From contig GG745360.1 in NCBI GenBank assembly GCA_000151295.1, positions 430,860-447,127 on the forward strand: a stretch of DNA of 16,268 nt, written 5' to 3'. The position numbers and the translations under genes were made by a program. This stretch comes from Allomyces macrogynus ATCC 38327 (lineage: Eukaryota; Blastocladiomycota; Blastocladiomycetes; Blastocladiales; Blastocladiaceae). The notes under the pieces are model-generated. The model did no database searches. It saw nothing but the letters and a program-made list of their open reading frames with translations, and was not told the origin of the DNA. Shown here in pieces: positions 1 to 10,027 of this stretch; the first letter of the stretch is position 1, and the number at the start of each line of letters is the position of its first letter.

Positions 1-84
1 CAGCAGCGTATTGGTCGGGCTGCGAGACGAACGTCACGCGGCCAAAGTCGGCCGCATACGACGGTGATTGCCGACGACTTTTTC
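1..84 (-). CDS. possible 5' part of a minus-strand gene running off the left edge
   Basis: On the minus strand one frame across the first ~80 bases reads as a plausible protein stretch (YAADFGRVTFVSQPDQYAA) with G/C-rich third codon positions and runs off the window. No start codon is visible in that frame; an acceptor-like CACACAAG just upstream (about position 84) would make this an internal exon. A well-placed minus-strand ATG (CCACCATG, near 105) lies in another frame and closes quickly at a TGA, unless a roughly 40-nt intron is removed. I do not recognise the family. The piece is too short to exclude a chance frame, and a plus-strand gene tail ending near 73 is an alternative. Confidence 0.2.
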
Positions 85-558
85 CTTGTGTGCCGACGGG
101 ATCATGGTGGATAGCGGAGCGGGAGCCGGCGTCGGAGTCACGGAGGGGTTGGGGGCAGATGGAGTGGCAGGATTCGGCGAGGAGCGGGCCCAGCCGCAGT
201 CTCTATCTTCAATGCGAGCGCGCGGAGGGGAGAGTGCGGCAAGTCGCAAGGGGAGCGACGTCGTCGACGGGGCGTTTCGTGGTTGTCGGTGCTGGCTCGG
301 TTTGTGCGGTGATCTTGCGAGAAGAGCGACAGCGAGGGCAAGAGAGGTTGAGGAACTTTTTTGTGATTTGTTGGAAGGTAAGCATCCTGCGCGGTCACGC
401 CCGGGCATGTGAATGTCCTGTGACAGTCCCGCACAACGTTTCCTCAATTCATCGAGTCACCCGCTCGCGTCGTCCTCACTACGGCGACGTCGCCACGGGG
501 TTTCGTTTATCTCATCCAGCAAGAGTGCCGTAAACTGCTCGCATTGGACACGACCACC
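85..558. other. GC-rich spacer upstream of REV1
   Basis: Several overlapping open frames lie here on both strands, but they are low in complexity (Ser/Arg/Pro-rich), contradict one another and show no family motif. They look like products of high GC content. The stretch probably holds the promoter and 5' UTR of REV1 and perhaps of a divergent gene at the left edge. No TATA box or other recognisable site stands out. Confidence 0.45.
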
Positions 559-594
559 ATGGCCGCACCCAAGCGCCGGCGAGCTGAAAGCTGA
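559..594 (+). CDS. short upstream ORF with strong start context before REV1
   Basis: An ATG in an excellent context (ACCACCATGG) opens an 11-codon frame, MAAPKRRRAES, ending in TGA 41 nt before the REV1 start used here. The peptide looks like a basic nuclear-localisation signal, which would suit the N-terminus of a nuclear repair protein. However, it is in a different frame from REV1 and no GT donor exists that could splice it on. It is either a regulatory upstream ORF or the true first exon, broken by a sequence error or unusual splicing. Confidence 0.4.
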   Translation: MAAPKRRRAES

Positions 595-634
595 CCGCGG
601 CAGCTAACAACCTCCCGATTTTGGCAACGTCGGA

Positions 635-3625
635 ATGTACATGGGACAGAAAGCAAAAGTGTATACCCTCAGCATCATTTCAATTACGAATGCATCAAAA
701 AACGAAAGATTCATTGTCCACCTGGTTGCCGTAGGTTGCGAGAACAGGACGACCTCCGCGCGCCTGCTCAAACCGGCCCAGACGCGTCGGGCAGTGCCCC
801 GCCGCAAATCTTCCACGGCATGACGCTGCACATCAACGGGCACTGCGACGAGATGCCGATGCAGGAGCTCAAGGCGCTGATTCTCAAGCACGGTGGTCAG
901 TATGACCATTATTTCAGCAAGTCAATACATTCGGCCGTATTCCACATTTCTCAACTCGTTCAAGGTCTTGACTATTTGATGATGCTCACAGGTCGACAAC
1001 GACGCACATGGTCGCATCCAACTTAACGCCGCCCAAGAAGCACGAGGTTCGGCACTTCAAGGTCGCGACCCCACGGTGGGTCCTCGACTCGATTGCGCAA
1101 GGCAAGCTGCTCCCGTGGCACCGGTACAGCGCTCTCACAATGGTGCCGTTAGTGAGCGACCAGACCTTGCTCGTGCCGACGGTCCATGGCGCAACCTCGA
1201 GCGGCTCGATCCCTCCCCCTGGTCACGCATTGCCGCAACCACCACCATCAACACCCGCACGACCTCCAGCACCCGCACGACCTCCCGCGCCTGCGCCCAC
1301 GCCCCGTCCCGCGGCCAAGGATGCCAAGGACCCCGAGTTCCTGCAGCAGTACTACCAACACTCGCGACTGCACTTTCTTTCGACGTGGAAAGCCGAGCTG
1401 CAGGCCATGATGCGTCCGATTCACGACGAGTTGCAGCGCAAGGCACAGGAACGGGCCGCGAATGCGCCGCCTCCGCCGTTCAAGGTGATCATGCACGTCG
1501 ACATGGACTGCTATTTCGTGTCGGTCGCGTTCCGGTCGCGACCGGACCTCGTGGACAAGCCCGTGGGGGTCGCGCACGCCGAAAAGATGAACGCCGACGG
1601 GTCGAGCGAGATCGCGAGCTGCAATTACGTTGCGCGGCGGTTCGGGGTGCGCAATGGCATGTTGTACGTTCTCCCCATGTTCGTGAGCAGCCCACGCGCA
1701 ATGCAACGCTGACGATCCTTGTCGCCCACAGCACCGACCAGGCGCGGAAATTATGTTCGCAACTCTTTCTGCTCCCGTACGATTTCGCCGCTTACCGCAC
1801 GACCACCGCGCAGCTCTACGCCGCCTTGCGCGACTTTGCCACGGGCCTGCACGACCTCTCGTGCGACGAGGCCTACATTGACGAATCGCCGCACATCACC
1901 GACCCATCTGACATCCTCCCGCTGGCACACGCGATCCGGCCGAAATTCGCGCCCGAACGCGACGCGCCGCGTCGATTGGGTGCGGCGAAAAAATGCTGCT
2001 GGCGCGGCTCGCGACGGGGCGCGCCAAACCGGACGGCGCTGTGGCGTGGACGCGCGACGAGTTTGTCCAGGCGTTGCCGGAGATCAAAATCCGGGACGTG
2101 CCGGGTGTAGGGCACCATGTCGCGCGCAAGTTGGCGGGCATGAAGGTCGTTACGGCGGCGGATTTGGTCAATGTGAGCGAACCTAAGTTGCAGGCGGAAC
2201 TGGGGGCCAAGTTGGGCGAGACGTTGTATGGGTACGGCCGCGGGATCGATGAGGGCGATTTTGGGCATAAACCGCGGCAGACGGTGAGTGCAGAGGTCAA
2301 GTACGTTTCGCTTTTCGAATGGTCGGGCGATCGGTTGACGGGACGTAGAGACTGACTGCTTGCCGCCGCGCGACAGTTACGGGATCCGATTCGACGCGCA
2401 GGACCAAGCGCACGAGTTCATGCGCCAGTTGACGCGCGAAGTCGCGCAACGGTACGCTCTCTACCGTCCCCATCGCTCCCGTACTGTCGCTCTTTTCTCA
2501 TCAATCGTGGTTGTTCCTAGACTGCACTCCGTCGGCGCCAAGGCGGCGCACATGACGCTCAAGATCATGAAGCGCGCGACGGACGCCGACCCGCGCATGC
2601 ATCTCGGGCACGGCATCTGCGACACATTTTCCAAGTCGCAGACATTCGCTCGCGCCACAAACCAGGCCGACGCTCTCGCAACGGTCGCGTGCGCGTTACT
2701 CGACGCTTTTGCGCCGATCTGCGCGGGATCGGTATTAGCTGTACGCGGCTCGTCTACCCGGGCGACAAGGTGGAGAAGGATGGCCGGACGCTGTTTGATT
2801 TCGTACGTCCGACCAAGGGGAAGAAGGAAAAGAAGGGGAACGGGGACGAGGTGGGGTGTGGGGATCGTACGGTTGGTCGCCGGGAAGAGCCGGTCCCTCC
2901 ACCGAGGTCAGCTCCCCGAGTCGTGGAAGGTGCGCGAAACGGCGCGCCCGCCGCATGGATCGAGGGTGCCACGTCAAGTACAATCGCGCAGGTCGACAAG
3001 ATCATGGCGCAAGAGCTCGCCTTGAGCGTGCTCAACGATCTCCCACCAGGTGCGTTAGAAATCGAACCGGCCGCGATGGATCCGTTACTGGCCAGAAATT
3101 TTCTCCACAGACATTCGCCGAGAGTTGATATAGGACAAGCGACGCGAAATCGAATCGCGATTACGACGTGGGCGGCAACAACTTCCGCGCGCATCAGCAC
3201 GTCGCGCACCCTCTCCACCACGCCGTCCAGCACCAGCCAAGCCAACGGCCCGATCACCTCCACCACAACCCGCGCCTGCACATCCAGCATAATTTCCACC
3301 CGGCCATCCGCCGGCACTGCTCAACTGTCGCGCGCTGCCGGACGTGCGGCGGCCACTGGCCAAGTGGCTCGAGCACTCGGCGGCCAGCGTAGCCACGACC
3401 AACTTTGCCACCGACGGCGCCATGGTCGGCGACTATGTCGAGCGGCTCGTCGACGCCAAGTACTTTGATGTCGCGCAGCGCGTGATGCAATACTCGTCGT
3501 ACTTGCTGCAGGCACTCGCGGACGCGTGGCCCGCGCCAGTCGCGGGCATGGAGCACGTGGTGCTCGACCGCGGGGCCGCGGTGGCACGGCGCATCGTCGG
3601 CGAGGAGGCGGTCCTTGTGCTGTAA
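635..3625 (+). CDS. REV1: REV1 translesion DNA polymerase/scaffold (deoxycytidyl transferase), spliced, with apparent frameshifts
   Basis: Y-family polymerase that inserts dCMP opposite abasic and damaged bases and recruits other translesion polymerases in the nucleus. Exons inferred from family alignment and splice sites: 635-660, 735-920, 992-1663, 1732-2300, 2377-2451, 2521-3049, 3111-3625. In order: a short N-terminal helix (YMGQKAKVLREQ, as in other REV1s); a BRCT domain from about residue 34 (INGH, LILKHGGQY, THMVASNL, PRWVLDSI); a Pro/Ala-rich linker; the REV1 signature SRLHFLSTW; the catalytic core with VDMDCYF (Asp241) and SCDEAYID (Asp340, Glu341); a palm/finger part ending at LLARLATGRAKPDG; and the little-finger domain (SAEVNYGIRF, LGHGICD). 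Then follow a ubiquitin-binding motif (LPPDIRREL) and the C-terminal partner-binding domain (LPDVRRPLAKWLE to VLVL). Single-base deletions appear at about 1939 and 2715, and a TAG at 3131 follows the ubiquitin-binding motif. The linker 3134-3320 is not open in one frame. ATG 635 is the first usable start; an in-frame TAA lies at 605. Family assignment is near certain, the exact model is not. Confidence 0.93.
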
Positions 3626-3971
3626 GGAGCATGTGCGAGAGCGGGAGACGCGTTGTTTTCGAATTGAAATGCAGGACAGGCAGGACTTGGTTGAGGCCCG
3701 GCAATATTTTTGGCTGGCTGGCTGCTTGCTTGGCCAACAGAAAACGCCGCGCCGTGCTTGTCAATCTTTGCTCGGCGCTCCACCTTGTCGGACCGCGACT
3801 CCACGACTTGCCAGCACCTCAGGGCCGCCACCAACTCGCTGCATTCGCGAGCGCTCGCCAGCTCTCCCCTGCCGCCGTGACGTCCGCCCGCTCTCGCGCC
3901 CGCTCTCGCGCCCGCCGCGACTCCACTGTGACTTTGCACCCCGTCCACGCCCGCTAGCGCCGTTCGTCACC
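3626..3971 (+). other. REV1-GDT1 spacer, probable GDT1 promoter and 5' UTR
   Basis: This 346-base interval between two same-strand genes has no convincing coding frame. It contains a TGACGTCC sequence at 3878-3885, close to a CRE/bZIP site, and a 12-bp direct repeat (CCCGCTCTCGCG) at 3887-3910 shortly before the GDT1 start. Pyrimidine-rich sequence precedes the ATG. Any regulatory role is inference. Confidence 0.4.
3887..3910. repeat. 12-bp tandem duplication upstream of GDT1
   Basis: Two perfect copies of CCCGCTCTCGCG stand head to tail, followed by a partial third (CCCGC). They lie about 60 bases before the GDT1 start, probably in the leader or core promoter. Confidence 0.7.
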
Positions 3972-5487
3972 ATGAAGCTTACGACGCGGCCGCTCTTCTC
4001 GACTTTGCTCCTGACGGCGCTGGCCGTCGCCGCCGTCTCTGCTGCTGCAGCACAAGGGCCGCAGGTGCGTTGCGCCTGTCCCCCATGCGCCGCGTCCTGA
4101 ATGTGCCAGCGGCTGATCACGACTGTCTCTAGCTGGTTCCGCGCGGCACCGACCCGGACGTCGACGGCTACGACTTCCTCGCGCCCAATGCCGACCCGCA
4201 AGCCGCTGCCGCCGCTTCCGCGGGCGACGACCGATCCAGTGGACCTACAGCACTGCGTGCCGCTATTGCGGACGCGCTTGCAAAACTACCCGAAAACGCC
4301 AAGGTCGCAGCCGCAAATCCGCGCCATGCTGCTGTCTCGGACGTTGAAGCCGCCACGGCCGCCGAGGACGAGCGCGAGGCCGCGCGCGAAATTGCGGCTG
4401 CCAGTTCCCCCGGTGGTGCGGCTGCCATTGATGACGCGGTCGCAGCGGCTGTTGCAGCAGCCCCGCCCACGACCATGTCCTCGACCGCAGCGCCGCACGA
4501 CATTGACGTGCCGCTGCCCGTGCCCATGTCGTCGGCGCTTGTGCACGACGACGCGGCGCACCGCCGGCACAGCACGCACAAGAAGAAACCCGCCAAACCC
4601 GTCGTCGAGGCCGCTGCCATTGCCGACGCCAACAATGTCGACATGCAATCGAACCCCTCCGACGCGACCGTGCCCGAATCGGCGGCCGGAGCCGACCGCC
4701 GGTCCCTGATCACGTCCTCGCTGATGATCATTGTCTCTGAAATCGGCGACAAGACCTTCTTGATTGCCGCGATTCTCGCCATGACGCACCCGCGCGGTGT
4801 CGTCTTTGCTGCCGCGCTCTCGGCGCTCGCCGTCATGTCGGTCCTGTCTGCGCTCCTTGGCAACGTCCTCCCAGCGCTTCTTTCGCGCACCTACACGCAA
4901 GCGCTCGCGGGCCTCCTGTTTGCCGTGTTTGGTGTGCGCATGTTCTTTGAGGCCCGCGCCATGCCCAAGGGCCAAGGCACGGACGAGGAAATGGCCGAGG
5001 TCGCTGCGGAACTCGAGGAGCGTGATGGCGACTACAAGCGGCTCGAGCGCGGCAGCAGCAAGGACTTGAATGACGACGATGGCAAGGCGGCAGCGGCATC
5101 GGCATCGCGCACGTCAGCGATCAAGAATCTGCTCTCGTTCATTCTGTCGCCAATCTTTGTCGAGACGTTTGTGCTCACGTTCCTCGCCGAGTGGGGCGAC
5201 CGGTCGCAGATTGCGACGATTGCGCTGGGCGCGGCCGGTGTACGTTTCTCTTCCTATTTGCTCTCAACCCGGCATCTTGGTCTTGGCCCTCGACTGACTC
5301 CTGTGTCTCACCCTAGCACGTCGTGAGCGTCATGATCGGCACGATCGTCGGCCACTCGCTGTGCACGGGGCTTGCCGTCGTCGGTGGCCGCATGCTCGCG
5401 TCGCGCATCTCCGTGCGCACCGTCACCATGGCCGGGTCATTTGTCTTCATCTGCTTTGCAATCATGACGTTTGCCTACCTCGAATGA
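3972..5487 (+). CDS. GDT1: GDT1/TMEM165 family Golgi Mn2+/Ca2+ transporter (UPF0016)
   Basis: Members exchange Ca2+ or Mn2+ for protons in the Golgi or vacuole membrane and keep Mn2+ available for glycosyltransferases. Exons 3972-4064, 4133-5239 and 5317-5487 (introns of 68 and 77 nt) give about 456 residues. The start is in CACCATG and opens a signal peptide (residues 1-26, ending near SAAAAQ). The two family signatures are present: ExGDKT as EIGDKTF at residue 234 and EWGDRSQIATIAL at residue 384, each leading a block of about three membrane segments separated by an acidic loop (GTDEEMAEVAAELEERDGD). The C-terminus (GHSLCTGLAVVGGR) is typical. Between the signal peptide and the first block lies a ~200-residue Ala/Asp-rich, probably disordered stretch, so the protein is much longer than the 280-residue yeast Gdt1. 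Confidence 0.95.
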
Positions 5488-5801
5488 TCCTCCTCTCCCT
5501 CCGCGCGGGTCGCTACGGTCTTTCAGTTCCAGTGCTCGGGCATGAGTGTGCGCGCCGTGGGTCCACTTTTTTTCGCTGCTTTACATCATCGTTTTTCTTC
5601 CTTGGTTGCGCAATGCCGGGCGTCTCTGTAAATAATATCAAACGGTCTTTTCCTCATCGTGTCCTCCACTGGTTTCTGGGCCGCAAGTGAAACAACTACA
5701 GCGTGCATTGAAAAAATCTGGATATATCTCGCAACACCGTTCATGTCGCGCTTCGGTGCAGAATCACAACTCGCCGGCCTCTCCCCCTCCCCCCATCCAG
5801 C
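5488..5801. other. convergent 3' spacer between GDT1 and the FMP25-like gene
   Basis: The stop codons of two convergent genes flank this 314-base stretch, so it should hold both 3' UTRs. An A/T-rich run with AAATAATATC at about 5630-5640 could serve polyadenylation of GDT1. No gene is seen. Confidence 0.5.
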
Positions 5802-7610
5802 TCATGCCTTCGAATACACGCATGACACGGTGGGCCCCACCACCACCTCCTGGTCATCGCGCACGAGCATCCGGTCGATGCCATCCCCATTCTCCACCTC
5901 GGCATGCCCCTCGCCGAACCGCCAGGGCAACGGGTGGCCCGGCACGGGGGTCGCCAAATGCTTGCGGCGCGCCTGCGCCGTCGCATAACACGTCCCGGCG
6001 CCCCAAAACAACACATCGTTCCCGAGCGGCGCCATTGTGCCCTGCAGCACCGCGGCCGCGTGGTACGGCCCGAGCGCGAGCGTGCGAATGCCAATTGGCA
6101 CGATCTTCTTGGCGGTTTCGCTGTACTCGGTGCGGTTACTGATTTCCTTGACGGTCACGGCGGACGGCTGCACGTGGATGTACTGTCCGTGGCCGAGCGT
6201 GCCGAACTGGCCGTTGCCGCAGACGAGCACGTCGGTCGTGCCCGTGGTCGGGGTCGTCGTGATGAATGCCGACATTTGGCCGGCGGCGGCGATCGATTGC
6301 ACGGAAGCGTCCTTGCGCGGGCGGATTTCCGTGGGGAGCACCACGATTTCGGTCGCCTTGGTCCAAGTGCCGAGACAGAGTTGCTACAGCGACACGACAT
6401 GATCCGACCCGTCAGTTCCTTCGAATTGGCGCTCCTGAATCGCAAATGCAACGAACGTACCCCGTGCGTGTTCGTCCCCCACGCAAACACCCGTCCATCA
6501 CTCGTGCGCGCCAGCGCGTGCGCGGCGCCCGCAGCAATCTCGTCCACCTTCCCCACCACCTCCACCTTGTGCAGTTGCGGGACCACACGGTCCACATTCC
6601 CATCCTCATCCACCTGGGTCTCCCCCGGCTGAACTCCGCGCCCCAACGCGCCTGCCGCGACCGCGCGTGGCGCTAGCGCCGCTGAGTACACCTCGCCCTT
6701 CTTGGTGCGCACGACCACGTGGTCGTCGCCCGCACGCACGTCGGCGATCGAGTCCCCCTGAATCGCGAGCGTCGGCCAGGTCGCAGTCGCGGGTTGCGCG
6801 GACCGGCCGAACGGCCACCACGACGAGGACGACTTGGGCGATTCCGAACGGGTGGCGGGCGTTGCGCGCGGGAGGGTGAGCGGGTCGGTGCCGGACATTT
6901 GCGCCTGCGCGGCAGCTTCGACGGGGACCATGTACAGCGTGCCCGAACGGGAGAGCGCAAAGAGAGCGTCGCGGGCCACATGCACTTGCACAATGTCGAG
7001 TCCAGTCAGGGTACGGATCGGGTCGGCCGCGGTCGGCGCGAACCGGTGGCCCCATTGGAACACGTCGCCGCGCGCGTCGATTGCGACTGGTGGATCACAG
7101 CAAGGGGGTCAGAAATCGTCCTCTTCCATGTGAACGACCAAACCAGCTTGTACCCGCAACATCATCACCAAACACGACCCCCCGCAGCGCGACCCCATCA
7201 AAGAACCGCATCCGCTGCGGCCGCTTCACACAGCTCTCCCCACGGACGTCGGCCGTCGGGTCGGTACTCACACTTCCCACGGGCGGCGCCGTGCGCGGGT
7301 CCACGAGCCCGGCCGCGTTACTGCCCCACACATACAGACCGCGCGCGTCGCGCGCGTACTCGGTGCGCGGGACTTTGGTCTTCGGGGTCACCGACTCGGC
7401 CGAGTCGGCGAAGAGCGGCTGCCCGGGACCCGCGCCGAGCGCGGCTGCCACGGCGACGACGGACGCGCCAGCGGCGAAAGCGAGGACGGTGCGCACGGGG
7501 GAGACGGGCGTGCGCGAGGTGCGGGTCGAGGTGGAGAAGAACCTGGGGCTGCGGGGGAGCAGACGGCGCGCGGCGGCGCGTGTCGTGGACGCGGTGGCGG
7601 TGGAGAACAT
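5802..7610 (-). CDS. mitochondrial RCC1-repeat protein, FMP25-like
   Basis: Exons on the minus strand are 7610-7154, 7086-6461 and 6383-5802 (introns of 67 and 77 nt), giving 554 residues. The N-terminus (MFSTATASTTRAAARRLLPR and on) is Arg/Ser/Ala-rich without acids, a classic mitochondrial presequence. One hydrophobic segment follows (residues 41-59, TVLAFAAGASVVAVAAALG), so the protein is probably anchored in the inner membrane. RCC1 propeller blades show as GLYVWGSNAAG, DARGDVFQWGHR, DGRVFAWGTNTHGQL, VCGNGQFGTLGHG and LFWGAG. This order of presequence, membrane segment and RCC1 repeats, and the length, match fungal Fmp25, linked to cytochrome bc1 assembly. A Ser-rich WWPFGRS insertion interrupts the middle blades. 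Start chosen for its GCGCACCATG context and the presequence; the frame is open further upstream. The specific ortholog call is less sure than the RCC1 fold. Confidence 0.85.
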
Positions 7611-7955
7611 GGTGCGCAGCGTGAACGTGTTGGTCGTGGAGTTGTTGCAGGCCTGGTGGGGGCGCTCTTGCTTTTGAAGACGGTGCCGGTGGCAGTGCGG
7701 TCGGTTGGCGATTGCGCGGTTTGTTGTGATCGCGATCGAAACGGGGGCGAGGTCCACGTCAGATGCATGCCGCCCAAGATCAGTGTAAACGCGCTTTGGC
7801 ATCGCGAAATCTGAACGTGCGTTTTGCTGGTGCTTTGGCAACGCCGTCTGCTCCCAGGCCGACGTAAGACTCAGCGCGGGCTCGATCTGGATGCCGGGGT
7901 GTGCTGACAGCCCAAACAGGCGTGGCAACAGCTCAAGCAAGAGGATGGTGGACCA

Positions 7956-8240
7956 ATGATACTAGCGAGCAACAAGCGCTTCACATTACATACGTTCCAG
8001 TCCAGCAAGTCGTCGTCAAGTCAGTCAATCCGTGGCCCGGTGGAAACGCCAGAGCCAACAGTAGTCCTGGTGGAAACGCCAGAACCAAAGAAACAGCAAA
8101 CGAAAGGAGAGAAAAGAAACCGGGCGGTGGAAACGCCTGCCCGGCACGCGCGACGAGGGATCAGGAGGGTCAAATGTACATTGGCCGACGTTGAGCGACG
8201 AACCAAACCCAGGCAGCAATCACGCAGCGCAAGTGGATAG
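7956..8240 (+). CDS. questionable 94-residue ORF containing VETP repeats
   Basis: An ATG-initiated plus-strand frame encodes a basic, Ser- and Lys/Arg-rich 94-residue peptide in which the three copies of a 12-mer are all in frame and read VETP (VETPEP, VETPEP, VETPA). It is antisense to the 3' end of the HPPD transcript and resembles no family I know. Spacings of 30 and 57 nt keep the repeat in phase, which is weak support for coding. It may equally be noncoding. Confidence 0.2.
   Translation: MILASNKRFTLHTFQSSKSSSSQSIRGPVETPEPTVVLVETPEPKKQQTKGEKRNRAVETPARHARRGIRRVKCTLADVERRTKPRQQSRSASG
8039..8137. repeat. three dispersed copies of GGTGGAAACGCC
   Basis: Perfect copies start at 8039, 8069 and 8126. 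The first two extend to GGTGGAAACGCCAGA. Spacings are 30 and 57 nt. They lie between the FMP25-like gene and HPPD. They could be protein-binding sites, RNA elements in the HPPD 3' UTR, or part of a small coding sequence. Confidence 0.75.
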
Positions 8241-8366
8241 GGTGGGAAAAACATGGGTTACGAGGGGCGCCCGTACTACCGCCCCTCGCGCTAAAAAGAA
8301 CCAGAACCGGCACACAACGAGGAAGGAACACGACGAAAAACAATACCAACACGACCGAGAGCCCGC

Positions 8367-9591
<1,225 letters not shown>

Positions 9592-10027
9592 GTTGGTGGT
9601 GGAGAAGGAGGGGTGCGTGGGGAGAAGTCGGGCCTGGGTCCAAAAGAGCGAGCTTGAGGTCTTGAGAGTCAAGTCTGGAGCGGAGCGGCCGGTCGCTTTT
9701 ATATGCGGGCAGTGCGGGCGTCGTGTTTTCTGTCGAATTTGGATCGCAAAGGTGGCGGCGGAGGTGGAGCAGAGCAGCACACAGGCGCCGTCCCTGCGCT
9801 GCAAGCCGCCCCAACCCGCTCGCTTCAGCGGTGGGCCGCGTGCCAAAAAGTGCGATTTTGCCGCCAACCCTCCCGCGATGGACCTGGCAGTTCCCCGCGT
9901 CATGTGGCTGGCTTCGTTTCGCCTTGGCAGCGCCAGCTTATTCTGACTCACCTCGACACAAGGGACACCAAACAGTACCACAAAATTTCGAGTAAATTTG
10001 ACCTAAATCATCCCCTCAAAGCACTCA
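9592..10027 (-). other. HPPD promoter and leader, plus 3' spacer of the next gene
   Basis: This 436-base stretch separates HPPD from the stop of the UBZ4/PIP gene on the same strand. The part near HPPD holds a TATA box and a pyrimidine-rich leader on the minus strand. The remainder becomes A/T-richer toward 10020, suitable for the 3' end of the upstream gene. No gene is seen. Confidence 0.5.
9696..9703 (-). promoter_or_regulatory. TATA box of HPPD
   Basis: The minus strand reads TATAAAAG here, embedded in GC-rich sequence, about 93-100 bases upstream of the HPPD ATG. This leaves a leader of perhaps 60-70 nt. It is the only clear TATA box next to a gene in the window and suggests strong, regulated transcription, as expected for an inducible catabolic gene. 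Confidence 0.6.

Larger units (their letters stand above)
7611..8366. other. spacer between the FMP25-like gene and HPPD
   Basis: Both neighbours lie on the minus strand, so this 756-base stretch should contain the promoter of the FMP25-like gene and the 3' UTR of HPPD. It contains three copies of a 12-mer (8039-8137) and a plus-strand open frame, described separately. No TATA box is obvious upstream of 7610. Confidence 0.45.

Noticed and set aside
3131..3133. TAG inside REV1 as a reassigned (sense) codon.
   Set aside because: TAA and TGA end the other genes in the normal way, no other gene has an internal TAG, and nearby frameshifts give a simpler explanation.
4168..4975. Minus-strand frames of 229-240 residues opposite GDT1.
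   Set aside because: They mirror the Ala-rich GDT1 exon and do not resemble a protein family.
8039..8137. The repeated GGTGGAAACGCC as a CRISPR array.
   Set aside because: Units are only 12 nt, spacings are unequal (30 and 57 nt), there are three copies, and the DNA is clearly eukaryotic.
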